64,000 nt of DNA from Tethya wilhelma. Taxonomy: Eukaryota > Porifera > Demospongiae > Tethyida > Tethyidae. This document shows positions 44,563-55,694 of the stretch, piece by piece. A model generated the notes under the pieces. It did no database searches and was not told the DNA's origin. It was given only the letters and a program-made list of their open reading frames with translations. A program made the position numbers and the translations under genes. The stretch spans positions 7,950,453 through 8,014,452 of the forward strand of contig CAXIPT010000003.1 in assembly GCA_964030475.1 (NCBI GenBank), read 5' to 3'. How positions within the stretch are numbered: the first letter of the stretch is position 1; every line of letters begins with the position of its first letter.

Positions 44563-45619
44563 TATGTCAGCATCATAAGTCACGAATATCGTAAAACCAT
44601 GAATGGTAAAATGTACTGGCACAACTGACCTTGGATGCATGTTGATCATACAAATACATTTGTGACCTTTCAAGGGAAAACGTGCTGGTTAGGAAATTAT
44701 TGTTTTAGGAGTAAAATGCGGTTTTAGTTTAATTCGCGTTTTTGCGCGAAATTTTTTTCTTGCACGGCTGTGCTGCGCTACATCTCAGCATGCTCCATGC
44801 AAAATTTGAGGGGTGGAGCTGCTTCTGTTGCAGAGAAATAGACAGCAATGTCAGCCTCGTTCATTTTTACTTAGTTGCCAACACGGAGGACAGTTGCTAT
44901 GCTGTGCAACAAACCGTAGCGAATATTTATGAGCAAGGCAGCTGCCACTAAAAATAAATTTTTATTTGGTGTTTTCTTTGACTTATAAGCTGACTAATCT
45001 CAAAATTTTGCTACAGCACATAGACAGAAAGGCAAGCCAAAGCTTTGTACACGCTTGTCTAATCCAAGCGCTTTCATACAGTAGCTTTCTACTAGTGGAT
45101 ATTGCCTCTCCTTGTACGGCGATCGCGTACAGGTTATTTTGAGGCTTAAATTAGTTCTTGGAGCTTACTGTACCTAGAATCTATCTCATTAGTGACAAGC
45201 GCTTACCTCCTTGAGTCGATTAGCTGTCTCCTGGGTCTTCTTTCCTAGCTAGTTGCTTCTCACTAAATAATTTTAGCCCCCACGTGGCTGGCTGTGGTAA
45301 TATTCAGCATGTACTGTACATGATCTAATTATGATACGGAGAGTATACGGACCGCCCATAGTTTACCTAGCAACAACTTTACAACCGTTTTTTCTAGGAA
45401 GCCACGAGTGGAGGTAAGGCTGCTTGCAAGAGCTGTATCTGGAAAACTACTTGAGCTATGCGCATCAAATTTTGATATGCGCTTCCTGGGAAGGCCTAGA
45501 TATACATGGAATAGCTAACTCAAAATTCGCAGACTTTCCTAACCGGCACGTTTTCCCTTGACAGGTCACATTTTACCATTCATGATTTTACGATATTTGT
45601 GACTTATGATGCTGACATA
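44563..45619. mobile_element. DNA element with long inverted ends inside hAT B
   Basis: TATGTCAGCATCATAAGTCA at the left and its inverse TGACTTATGATGCTGACATA at the right, continuing inward as ATCGTAAAA(C/T)CATGAATGG and AAGGGAAAACGTGC on both sides. About 1.06 kb, no transposase recognised. It lies within the block that interrupts hAT B. Confidence 0.75.
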
Positions 45620-46212
45620 TGATGCTGACATACATTCTTAGCTTTTTTCACAAAAACCTGCAGCAAATAGAGACTTAGTTATCAAGAAAATACTAACTTT
45701 ATATCCTTGTCTCACTGGCTTTGGTACGAGGAAAGTCAGGGTCGTAAAAATACTACTTGTACATAGTATAGCCAAAACACCGGTGAAACTTGTGCAAAAT
45801 ATGTGATAACAGCGTAAGGGGTGGGTCAACATTTTTCACAATAATGGCTGCCAACAAGATGCCCAGTTCTTGCAACCTTTTCTTTTTTTGGTTAAGTTGA
45901 AGAGAACTGTCAGTGTAGAGGAGAGTATGAAAGATTGCGGATTAAATGTAAATAATTTTTTGTCACAATGAAGAGTAATTGCGTGTTGCTGTTCCCTTGC
46001 TCAGTTTGAACCATTAAATGGCATACAGCTAGCTGCCCCAAGCTCAACAGCCTCTTGTTATAGACGTAAAGGGCAGAAAAAATCATTATTGTAGTGAATC
46101 GTGTTTGAATCATAAGCTCTGATTTTTCATGAAATGCAATGTTCCCCAATGCAGTATTGTATGATCGATTTAGCCGTTTGCTTTGTGCATAGATGAGTGT
46201 GTTTCATAAAAG

Positions 46213-46330
46213 TACCGTAATTTGATAAAATTTCGCCTTGGGGAAATTTTTGCACAAGTTATATTGTCGGAAAATTTCACGAATGAAAGATTTTTCCATA
46301 ACGAATAATTGTTGTAATGTAAAATAAACG
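46213..46330. repeat. TACCGTAA-type element end in front of DDE copy 2
   Basis: TACCGTAATTTGATAAAATT, followed by TTCGCCTTGGGGAAATTTTT and further AAATTTC blocks, resembles the end structure of the CCGTA MITEs at 11199 and 19020. It is the likely 5' terminus of the DDE element. Confidence 0.45.
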
Positions 46331-46419
46331 GTCTGAAAAAAACACACCTCTATTTCACACACACCATTCAACTTGAGAAGAAATCACAAGTTCTGGATTT
46401 TTGCATTGGACTATTCATT

Positions 46420-47953
46420 TTGCTGAGGGGTCTGATGTCAATTCTTAACTATTTTCATCATCAGCATGGTCTTCCTGACCCAAAAGGATCGTTGACCCGC
46501 AGTATTCCATCTCAGGCAATTGCTCTTGCAAACACTGAAGTAGCAAAAGTTGCCACAACTGCAACTGACACAAAACATGGCAAGTACAAGAGGTATTTAA
46601 TATTACATGCATAATTTATACTGGGTGTATTGCACTAAAATATAGTAATATATACTGTTTTACATCCAATATCCTAATAATTATTATAATGATAGATACA
46701 ATGAAACAACTCGTGCTGCTATAGGAAAGTATGCAAAGTCTCCATGGTGTAACAGCTGCTTCTCAATACTTTTCGAGAAGGCTTATTCACTCAGTCAGTA
46801 AATCCACTGTTTTCAGCATCAAGAAGTCGTATATGCAAGTAAGGGAAAGTCAACCTAGCCACAACACAAATATCACAAAGCTACCGGAAAAAAAGGGGGG
46901 AATAAAAGTCTTACTTGGTGACAACTTAGATGAAAAAGTTCAGATATATCTCAGGAAAGAAAGAGAAAGTGGTGGAGTTGTGTTGTATCATATAGCAATG
47001 ACGCTGCAAAAGGAATCATCCTCTCCTGTGATAAATCACTGTTGGCTGAGTTTGGAGGGCACATTAATCTCACAAAAGACTGGGCGTACTCACTTTTGCA
47101 TCGTATGAAATTAGTCCAAAGAAAAGCTACCACTGCCAAAAGCAAACATTCTGTTGCTGACTTTAATCGCCTGAAGGAGGAGTTCCTTGATGTCGCTACT
47201 ACAGTGAAGATGGAAGAAGTTTCTCCAGAGTTAATCCTCAACTGGGATCAGATGGGCATTAAAATTGTTCCAAGCACTACTTGGACAATAGATCAGCAAG
47301 GAGTCCACCGAGTGGAGATGTGTGGAGTAAATGACAAGAGACTTATCACCGCAATGTTTTGTGGATCTCTTGTAGGCGATTTCCTTCCTGTTCAAGTAAT
47401 TTATAAAGGAAAGACAGCCAGGTGCCACCCAAAGTATGACTTCCCACTAGATTGGGATATCACCCACTCGCCAAAGCACTGGTCCAATGAGACTACGATG
47501 ATTGATTACATAAAGAAGATCATAGTCCCATACATCAACAAAACACGAAAATCTTTGGATAGTGAGCCAGTTGTAATAATGGACAACTTCAAAGGGCAGG
47601 TCACAAGTGCAGTAAATGACCTCTTAGAAGAGAATGATATTCATGTTTGTCTTCTCCCACCGAATACAATAGATCGTCTCCAGCCAATGCATGTGTCTGT
47701 AAATAAGCCCACCTAAAACTACTTGAAGATTGGTATGCCAAACAAATATCGAAACAGTTGGAAGGAGTAGATGTTCAGTCCACTGTCCTCAAACCAATCA
47801 ATTTAAACAAGCCAGTGCTTAAAGAACTGGGGGCAAAATGGATGGTGAAGATGGCTGAATACTTTGAAGATAACCCACAGATTATTGTGAAGGGGTTTGT
47901 CAAATCTGGGATCACTGGTGCATTGAGTGATGGTGCTATTGACTTGGATGCTA
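46420..47953 (+). pseudogene. DDE transposase pseudogene 2 (pogo/Tigger/jerky type)
   Basis: Sister of 38889-40443 and better preserved. First exon SILNYFHHQHGLPDPKGSLT to about 46593; intron 46594-46695; then YNETTRAAIGKY and HGVTAASQYFSRRL. An open stretch 47042-47716 holds the first catalytic Asp in ELILNWDQMGIKI and the second in VVIMDNFKGQ. The third position is changed: RLQPMHVSVNKP has His where the sister has Asp. A stop follows at 47714-47716, and the C-terminal part continues (ELGAKWMVKMAEYF; GALSDGAIDLDA). The acidic tail of copy 1 is missing because hAT sequence resumes there. It could not have been catalytically active as it stands. Confidence 0.88.
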
Positions 47954-48652
47954 CTGCATGTGTATGTGACACCCACTACTTAGTGAAAATTTTTCCACTA
48001 CTCACCTAAACATGCACAATCACTGAAAGAAGTCCTTGACTTCAAGAACGTCAAACCTTTAGAAACTCGATGGCTAGCTCATGAGCAGCAGTTAAAGCTA
48101 GCTATTGTGCAATTTTAAATGCATATTTATAGTGATTGTCACAAAGCAAAGGCTTTAAGCAATAAGAAGGCTCTATGCAGCTATCTATGTTCCACAAGTG
48201 GCTAAGCTTAGCAGACAGAAAGCCTAAGATTTCAACCTTGCAAGTCTGAGTTCACTTGATGATGAGTTAGTCCCTAAAGCAACTGGGTGTTAAAACTCAG
48301 AGATGCTATACTAGAATTGGAAGCAACAACTAAGGAAAAAATAACTAAAGAAGCTTTTCTAGAGTAAGTAGCACCATTCCTTTTGTGAATCTGTTGAAAG
48401 ACAACATCGAAAGCCACTTTGATGCTGTGGGCAGGGTACCAAGTACAGATTCTCCATTATTCTGAAAAAGACTTACTGGCTGAAACTGCACAAGGGAAGG
48501 TGTCGAAAGAGGCTTTTATCTCCAAAGCACAGAATGGAAGACTTACAGAACACTACAACAACCAAAGATTAGAGCTAAATGAGTTAACCACGAATGATAC
48601 ACTGCTTACACAAACTGGCCATTATCTGTTTGTTACTTCCAGTTCATATTGC
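47954..48652 (+). pseudogene. hAT transposase pseudogene B, 3' portion, cut at an N
   Basis: Resumes the protein left at 44476. FFHYSPKHAQSLKEVLDFKN and VKPLETRWLAHEQQLKLAIV (about 47978-48115) are followed by broken frames (ALCSYLCSTSG, PFVNLLKDNIESHFDA, VPSTDSPLF near 48445). The TRWLAHEQ motif marks the ZNF862/DUF4371 hAT group. Two adjacent stops (TAG TGA, 47983-47988) precede FFHYSPK where Leu-Trp is usual. The C-terminal dimerisation segment is not reached before the N at 48653. Confidence 0.75.
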
Positions 48653-49356
48653 NCAGATTCTTCCCTTCACAAAAAAGAGAAAGAGAGGGGCTAGAATATA
48701 CTTGAAGATTCGAAGAAAGCTGTCCATCTCTGCTTTACACATAATAATAATCTTTATACTAAAACTAGGAAGGGTACGTAAGGCCACATTAAGGTATTGT
48801 GCAGAGCAAGTTTAACACAAGTGCGCCTTTGCTGAGCTGAGAAGTTTGTTAACCAATCTGCATGATTGCGAGCAAATGCACAAAGGTGCATTGTGATTTT
48901 AGTAGTAGATCTAGTGCTAGACAAGAAGTGCAGTACTGTGGAACCATGGGACAGCATAACCACTATGTTTTTATGAGCTTGCATAGCACAAACTTACTGG
49001 GTTAATAGGTTATGTTAGACATTTCATTTGTCCATCTGTTTGTTGCAATTTTTTTCCTCAAGAATGACTGCTCCAGTAGTGCAAAGTTGAAGTCACATCA
49101 TGTTTATATTATCTATGGTCACATATATAAACCTGTCATCTTTATTAAAGGGAAGGTACCATGAATAAATCATATTTTATTTTTTGGGCTTAAAACAATC
49201 CTCTTTGGGCCTAGAAGAAGGGTGACTTGTCAAAAAAATTTTTTGTCAAATGCTTTTGCAGAAAACTGCATTTGTTTTTACACCAATTATCCATTGTTAG
49301 AAACATTTCCTGTTGTGGTGAAATATGGGCGTGGTTTTTGTGGTGCAAATGCTCAA

Positions 49357-49659
49357 GGGATGGCAACTGCCAATCACTTAATACTTGCACCCGCGACCGC
49401 AGTCAAGATGATGGTCAATGGTCAAAACGAGATTTTAGTGGAAGTCAAGGGTCAAAATGAAAGTTCAAAACGGTCAAAATTGGTAATGGTCATATGCGAT
49501 GACATAATAGCGATGAGTCAAGCGCAAAATTCACATTCAGTCAACAGTCAAGATCAAATTTTAGTAAGGGTCAACGGTCAAAATAGAAATTTTAGATGGT
49601 CAAGATCTTGACCCCGGTCTCATGTGCAAGTACTAAGTGATAGGCAGTTGCCACCCGTT
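49357..49659. mobile_element. MITE with GGCAACTGCC ends and internal GGTCAA repeats, copy 2
   Basis: Same element and same position in the duplicated segment as 29433-29734, with only scattered substitutions. Confidence 0.75.
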
Positions 49660-50551
49660 GATGCTGTACTTGCTTAGATGAGAACCATCTACTAACCTAT
49701 GATAATTCGATGCTGCTTATGGTTCAGACCTTAGCTTAGTCTCCATGGTTCTGCCAAGAGTGAATAAGAGGAGGAAGAGTATCTAACTAGAGTAAACACT
49801 GTTGGGAAAGTAACGTGACTTTGGGGTGTTTGCATGTTAGCAAAATCACAAACTCTTGCAATACTCGCATTTATTTACCAGTAAAACATGGCCTAGAAAG
49901 AGTTGAGTGCTTCAAGCCTCTGAGTGTGAGATGCCTATTGGCTGTAAAGTGGAAGTGGAAACTTGTAAAAACAGAGTAAAAAGGCTAAAAGGAAGGATAA
50001 AGCACATGTAAAAGCTAGCAACAATGAAGACTATGGGTAAACAACAGGTTAGGAAAACTAGTAGAATCCAACTCAAGACAGGTCCAAAGGCATAGCGATG
50101 GGTTTACAACAGGCAGCTTCTTTGTTTCACCATGTTTTCACAAGCTCACTGTGAGACAGTTATTACTTAATCTGCGCATGCTACTACAGTTATAGGTCGC
50201 AAATGACGTAATGGAGAATGCAGCTTAGAATCGGGATAAAATGAGAAAATAATCACGTGCAAGTCATGTTACTTTCCCAACAGTGTTTCCGTAGGATATA
50301 TGGTAGTTCGACATTCTTCCTCCCCCCTCTTAGTAGTATAAAAAGTATACAGAAGCCAGTGTACACCTGCTTTATTCACTACACTGCCAGCGTGGTCATC
50401 ATGGAAGTCTATTCTTGTATAGTGTACACCAATTACTCTTCCTTTTCATAGTTTTATGTCAGTATAATTGTTTGTATATAGTTGCTGCTTCTAGTTTATG
50501 TATGCTTTTTATCAGTGTGCCATGCACCTTGTTGCTTTCATTTGATTATAG

Positions 50552-50776
50552 GTACCTGTTGCTCAGCACGATCTCTTCCTCTGTTTTGGAGCTGTTGTTC
50601 CTGATGGTTATGGGGTGTGCTATAATCCACAAGAGACAAAGATTACAGTATCCGTATCCTCATATAGAAGCTGTCCAGACACAGACAGCTTACTTTTTGG
50701 AGCAAAGCTTGCTGAAAGTTTTAGAGAAATGCAAGCTGTGTTGGTTGCTGCGAGCAAGCTAAATGCTAAACTGTGA
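50552..50776 (+). pseudogene. Orphan second copy of the last carnitine acetyltransferase exon
   Basis: 225 nt, same length as 30669-30893, with intact acceptor (TTATAG before GTACCT), intact frame (CFGAVVPDGYGVCYNPQETK) and the same AKL-stop end. No upstream acyltransferase exons exist within reach, so alone it encodes nothing useful. It is either half of an assembly duplicate (the alternative allele of the gene's 3' end) or a true segmental duplicate. Confidence 0.85.
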
Positions 50777-50963
50777 CTTTAAAAATTAAAATAAAAACTA
50801 AAATCGTGTATCTTTACAATTGTATAATTATTGCTGATAGTCTTTGTACATCATAAATAATTGCTAAGAATCGAGAACATGAATCACAAGATAAACATAT
50901 CAGATTATTGCTGAGTGTCTCGGCACAAAGCACATGTAATATATAATATTATGGGGGTTAATA

Positions 50964-51053
50964 GTAGCCTCGTTCCCAGGCTCACTCCCAGTGAATATTT
51001 TTGCATGTGTGCAACTGTGTAATATTCTGGGAGAGAGCCTGGGGACGAGGCTA
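50964..51053. mobile_element. Small foldback with TAGCCTCGTT ends, copy 2
   Basis: TAGCCTCGTTCCCAGGCTC pairs with the inverted GAGCCTGGGGACGAGGCTA. It sits at the equivalent place to 31074-31167 in the other segment copy. Confidence 0.75.
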
Positions 51054-52375
51054 GGTGAATAGTAGGTATGTATTTCAATAATATTATGTGTGGATTATTG
51101 ACATGTGTATTAATGAGACTGAGAATTTCATTTTACACAAAGGAAATCAGTTTATAGTGTGCTAGCTACTACTGAATACATTCCAAGATATAATATTATA
51201 TACACAACCGAACCCATCCCAGATCCAGGTCCCAAGCCTCCTATGCCAAGAAAAGGAGGGAAGACAACAGGAAAGTTTTCAACTATATGTGTCCAGGGCT
51301 TTCTATTGTTACTGTATCTGAGTTCCATCAACAAGGAAGCTGAACAACCTGAACAAAAGCAGGCTGGGACACTAACCACTAGAGAGTCAGCAAAGTGTGT
51401 CTTGGAAAGTCTTATCAGGTAGACAATGGTTTGTGTTATTTAACAATCAACTCATTGATTGTTTAGAAGTTCATTTAATGCCGATGAGAAAGATAAACAA
51501 TTTTGGAGCCTCTAATTATCAAGGGTGTGTATGCCAGATCCATTCCTAGCCATGAATTTCCTGTACCAGTATATAGAGCATGAAAACCTTGCCAGACCCT
51601 TTATTAATACCACAATGAAAAAAGGAGGCTGGGTATGAGACTAGGGTCTGTATGCAGAGGTTGGAAGGAAGTAATACTATAAGGCATCTGCCAATAGGAA
51701 AATATTCTAAGTCCTGGTTCGGTTCTTCAATTGCTGCAAATGAGGTGAGTAAGCTTCCCAACATCAATGTTCCAACATTCAGGTCAGGGTTGAACCTCTC
51801 AGAATCAGGACTCTCTTATAATATAGGGTTACATGTCCCTTTCTTGTGCCAGCCTCTATCTTTCCATGATTCAGGTTCACAATGATTACAATATCTGCTG
51901 ATTCTATAAGTACATGTTTAATTTACTATTAAAAGATTTTCAAGTGAGCCATAATTATGCCCCAGAGGGCAAAAGGATTTTATGGCTCATAGTATACTTC
52001 CTTCAGGAGAAGAAGACATATATATAGTAAACACAGACCAATCAACTGAAAATTATTCAATGAAAAGCATCTTTTATATTACTAAGACTTATAAACTCCA
52101 TTTTTTCCAAGGATATAATTATAATTATGGCTAAATAACCCAAGTGAAAAAATATTGTATAATCTTCCAACATATTAATTTTAGCCAAAATCTTACAATA
52201 TCTTGTAAGATCTTACATGAATTTGGAACCGTGAACCCTTAAGATCTTATGACAATATCTTACAGAATCATTTATGCATGATCTTAAGTGAACAATATAC
52301 AATATAATAGAACATAATCCAAAAACTACATGATAAATATAACAGCAGACTTTGAGTACGTACGTACATATGCGA

Positions 52376-52706
52376 GGAGTTGTCTGATTCTGATGCTGTT
52401 AGAGAGGAAATGAAGAAGCAGTGGTCAAGCACCATCTTTCCAGGTGTTAAAGTGAAGATTAAACACAACAATGCTGTTGTAGCTGCTGTAGTTGTTGAGT
52501 GTAGCTACTTTTCAAAGTTATCATTTGACAGTAACTATTACTATGCAACTGCCAAAGCTTCTGTTAAGCTATTTGAGTCAAATATTATTAAAGATGATGT
52601 GCAATTTAGAGACTTAATTCTTACTTAATTATTATTGTTTCTGTATGTATATGTTGTATGTCTACCTGCTCATTTGCTCCTCTTGTTGGAGTGTTAAATT
52701 ACAATT
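52376..52706 (+). other. Extra block present in only one segment copy, with an 82-codon frame
   Basis: Absent from copy 1, where the flanking TACGTACATAC and GCAGTTTGTGT are directly joined. It holds a plus-strand frame at 52380-52628 (begins MSDSDAVREEMKKQWSSTIF and ends with a stop). Composition is protein-like: charged, then hydrophobic AVVAAVVVE, then Ser/Tyr-rich. The frame is open upstream only to the block edge, so it may be the 3' exon of an unrelated gene or a transposon fragment. I do not recognise it. Confidence 0.4.
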
Positions 52707-52790
52707 ATATACATACGGCAGTTTGTGTATTTGGCTAGTGAGTTTGGATGTACTTGGCATCAAGGCAATCTGGAAGTGATAGAGATGTAT

Positions 52791-53458
52791 AGGGTATTTG
52801 GTGATTTTGTCAATCTAGCTGTTTGCTGCAAGTGTTATAAACAGACTGATGTTATTCAAAACCATGTTAAATTTTAGGTCTGGGGATATCTAGATCATTA
52901 ACAAAAGATTACAAAATACACAGTTTTGGCAATAATTATGCATATGTGTAAACGAATGTATATCAGGTTTTTTAGGGCCTGCGAATGAGGCTAGAAATCA
53001 ACCAATTCTCACTCACAAGCCAAGCTTCCTCTACATACAGGTCTTGCACATAGTAGACAAATCTCAACTTGTCAATTCTACTCTTGCACAACATTCCATT
53101 GACTTTAGTGTGTGCGGTTCTGAGTTCATAACATCATCTGTCTCGATAAGAAATATTTGAAATCCTAGATCCAAGTTGACAAAATTTGCCCTCCACGACA
53201 TGTGCAGAATCTCTAACTGAACCTTAAATTTGTATTAGCTGTCTCAGATATTTCTATACTTGTACTATACCAAATGAATAAAGGTACCAATGGTGCACTA
53301 GCATGCATATGTATTCCCAGTACGGTAGTACTGGGTACACTGGAATGGCACGGATCCATAGCCATTAGTGCAATACAAATATTCATATGAATAACTCTGC
53401 AAAAACTGAGCGCTTGGCACTAATGAGAGCACTTAAATGAGTTTACACATCTGCATAG
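52791..53458. repeat. Unassigned DNA; 53290-53425 is an inverted relative of 16495-16610
   Basis: Read on the minus strand, 53425-53290 carries CAAGCGCTCAGTTTTTGCAG, TGTGTACCCAGTACTACC-like text and GGGAATAC in the same order as 16495-16610 and 17340-17460. The rest shows no gene. Confidence 0.5.
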
Positions 53459-53876
53459 GAGAGGATTTAGTAACACTTCACAATGAAAATTGATTTCAAT
53501 TTTGAAGCCTGATCTTATGAAAACTTGCTGCTATAACCTGTATAGTTTATGTTTATCAGATCCTGAACTTCTAATAGTAGACCCTCCGAGATAGGGACAC
53601 TGTATCATAAACCTCTCGACAGATGACATATCTTAGTTCTTGAAAAGTCCAATTCCCTATATTGTAGTATTTATTATACACTGAACCTCCAAGAAAAAGA
53701 CTACCTCTCTACAAAGGGCAAACAAGCAATACTGTCCTCTAAGTATCCTTTGTCCTTCCTTTGCAAGTTGCTACTGTCTCTTCAGTTTTCCTCAGAGAAA
53801 GCTCCTCTGGGCTCAGAAACAACTATATACATGTAAATCCTGTGACTGTGTTTGAGACTATTGTAGGAGAAGACAA

Positions 53877-54016
53877 CCAAAGAAGTTTGAAGAAAGGTTT
53901 AAAAAAAAGTATGACATTGAGGATGATGAGCTGTACAGTGTGTGGGTGAAGATGAAGTCACTCTCTATTTATCAGCCCTCAGATACTATACTCAAGAAAC
54001 ACTACTGTAGTAGTAA
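53877..54016 (+). other. Short coding-like stretch, unknown (repeated at 56113-56252)
   Basis: One frame reads PKKFEERFKKKYDIEDDELY then SVWVKMKSL before a stop. Downstream frames are Glu/Lys/Arg-rich and suggest a coiled coil broken by stops (54120-54300). It looks like the remains of a protein-coding region, family unknown; no start or splice context supports a gene. Confidence 0.3.
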
Positions 54017-54399
54017 ATGAGTCTATTCCACCAAAATCAGTGTTGGACAATGATATACTTGTTTACTCAAGTGTATCTGAGAGAAGCAAATCAACAAATA
54101 AAGCCTCGTTACCAAAGCATCAATCGGGAGATCAATTCAATAAATACCTGGAAGAGAAAGAATAGTCTGAGCTTGAACATGAAGCTGAACATGAGAGGGA
54201 AAAAATGGAATGAGAATGGAAGAAAGAACTGCAACAAGAAAGGAGAAAGAAACAGCTAGAACGAGAGAACAGGAAAATCGAAGAAGAAAGCAAGATCACT
54301 TCTCGTAGTCATGGTGGAGGCTTTGTCATAGTCGTGGCTTCAGGAATCAGATGGTGACAGAGTAGTGGTCATAACCTCTAGCACAAAGTAGTGAGCAAT

Positions 54400-54560
54400 G
54401 TGAGGAACCTGGTAGTGAACCTTCTCGTAGTCATGGTCAAAGCTCCAGGAGTCATGGTTGAGGCTGCAGGAGTTGTGATCAAGCCTCCATAAGTCATGGT
54501 TGAGGCTGCAGGAGTCACGGTCAAGGCTCCAAGAGTCATGGTCACGTTCTAGAGGTAGTG
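54400..54560. repeat. Degenerate minisatellite (about 24-bp unit; repeated at 56636-56796)
   Basis: Tandem variants of AGGAGTCATGGTCAAGGCTCC. On the plus strand they read as Ser-Arg-Ser-His-Gly-type units broken by stops; on the minus strand as a repeating SLDHDS-like frame. Confidence 0.75.
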
Positions 54561-55694
54561 GGCAGGTAGAGCTCAATCGCAGTTTGACTCACAACGTCTC
54601 TTGAACGAGAGCTCATATGCAGAGGGTAACAGAGTAGTGGTCACAGCCTCCTGCACATCAAGTAGTGATGAGTGCAAAGAACCTGGTAGGACTACCTCTG
54701 ATGACTGTATAGTTTGTTCTACTTATGTTGATGGAAGATAGATTTAATGTGATGTTTATGAGTCATGGTGTTGTGTGCTAACATTCCTAATGATTTGTCT
54801 ACTGTAACTTTGAACTGGAAAGGCTCTAATGTGTATGTTGAACTGAATTGTATGCAGAACTAAATCATTGTGTAATGTGTCTATTGTGTCTGTATTGAAC
54901 TCTTTATTGCAAAGTTCACTAATGGTGAAAAATGTCCGAAAACCGAAGTACTATAGTACATAATCTGGTGTGTACTGTCCAAGTATTGGTGAAAGCTCTG
55001 AGCTAAGTCTATGGTGTAAGTTTATAGTTAATAGCCACTCTTTTGTGCAGAAAACTTTTTGTGTATACACTTTTTCCTTAAGAGTCCAAAAGCGGTGACT
55101 TAAGTATTGGTAGTAATATGTCTGCACAAATGCAGGTCTTTTTTAATATCTACAATAAAATAGCTATAATATTATTTTATACGTTATGGAATCCTGTTAT
55201 ATACCCGAAAACTGCAACCTTTGACCCTTAAAAACTTAGCATATTTTGCAACCGTTTGAAACTGCAAATGGTCTTCCTGTGAGTTCTAATCGGTTAAAAC
55301 GTGGTATCTGAAAGTGAGTAGCCCTCCAGCATTTTTACTTTTAAAGCATAGAATTTCAGTCATCAACTAAATGATTGTCCTGAATCAGTGATCAATCATG
55401 CATGGAGGGTATGTCGATATCTATTCATACCAGTGGTTACTCAAGACACAGATTTTGATTGCCTTACCATAATTATTATTGGTTAGCAATCATGACAGTC
55501 AAGCCTATATTATGGAGTGAACCTATGCATAATTGGTCCTGTTCTATATACCCTCATTTCAGGCTCTCTCCCTGTGAATACACACTGAAAATAGCCTCGT
55601 TCTCTCCTGAGCAGTATCGGATATCATGCACTAAAATAGTTGTAGCCTTGTTCCCAGACTCTCTCCCTGTGAATATTTCACTGTTGAGGGATGN

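Larger units (their letters stand above)
48660..52790 (+). repeat. Segmental duplication, copy 2
   Basis: Starts just after the N at 48653 and follows 28945-32525 in order, including the MITE, the last acyltransferase exon and the small foldback. The last shared block is GGCAATCTGGAAGTGATAGA at about 52775, after which the copies part. An extra 330 bases (52376-52706) lie inside this copy only. Confidence 0.85.
53459..55693 (+). repeat. 2235-bp direct repeat, copy 1
   Basis: Identical to 55695-57929 in every part I compared; four separate open frames recur at exactly +2236. It ends at the N at 55694. Confidence 0.93.

Noticed and set aside
53761..54576. Plus- and minus-strand frames in the 2.2-kb repeat
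   Set aside because: Short, without starts in context. The minus SLDHDS frame is a minisatellite; only the PKKFEERF stretch was kept as a weak note.
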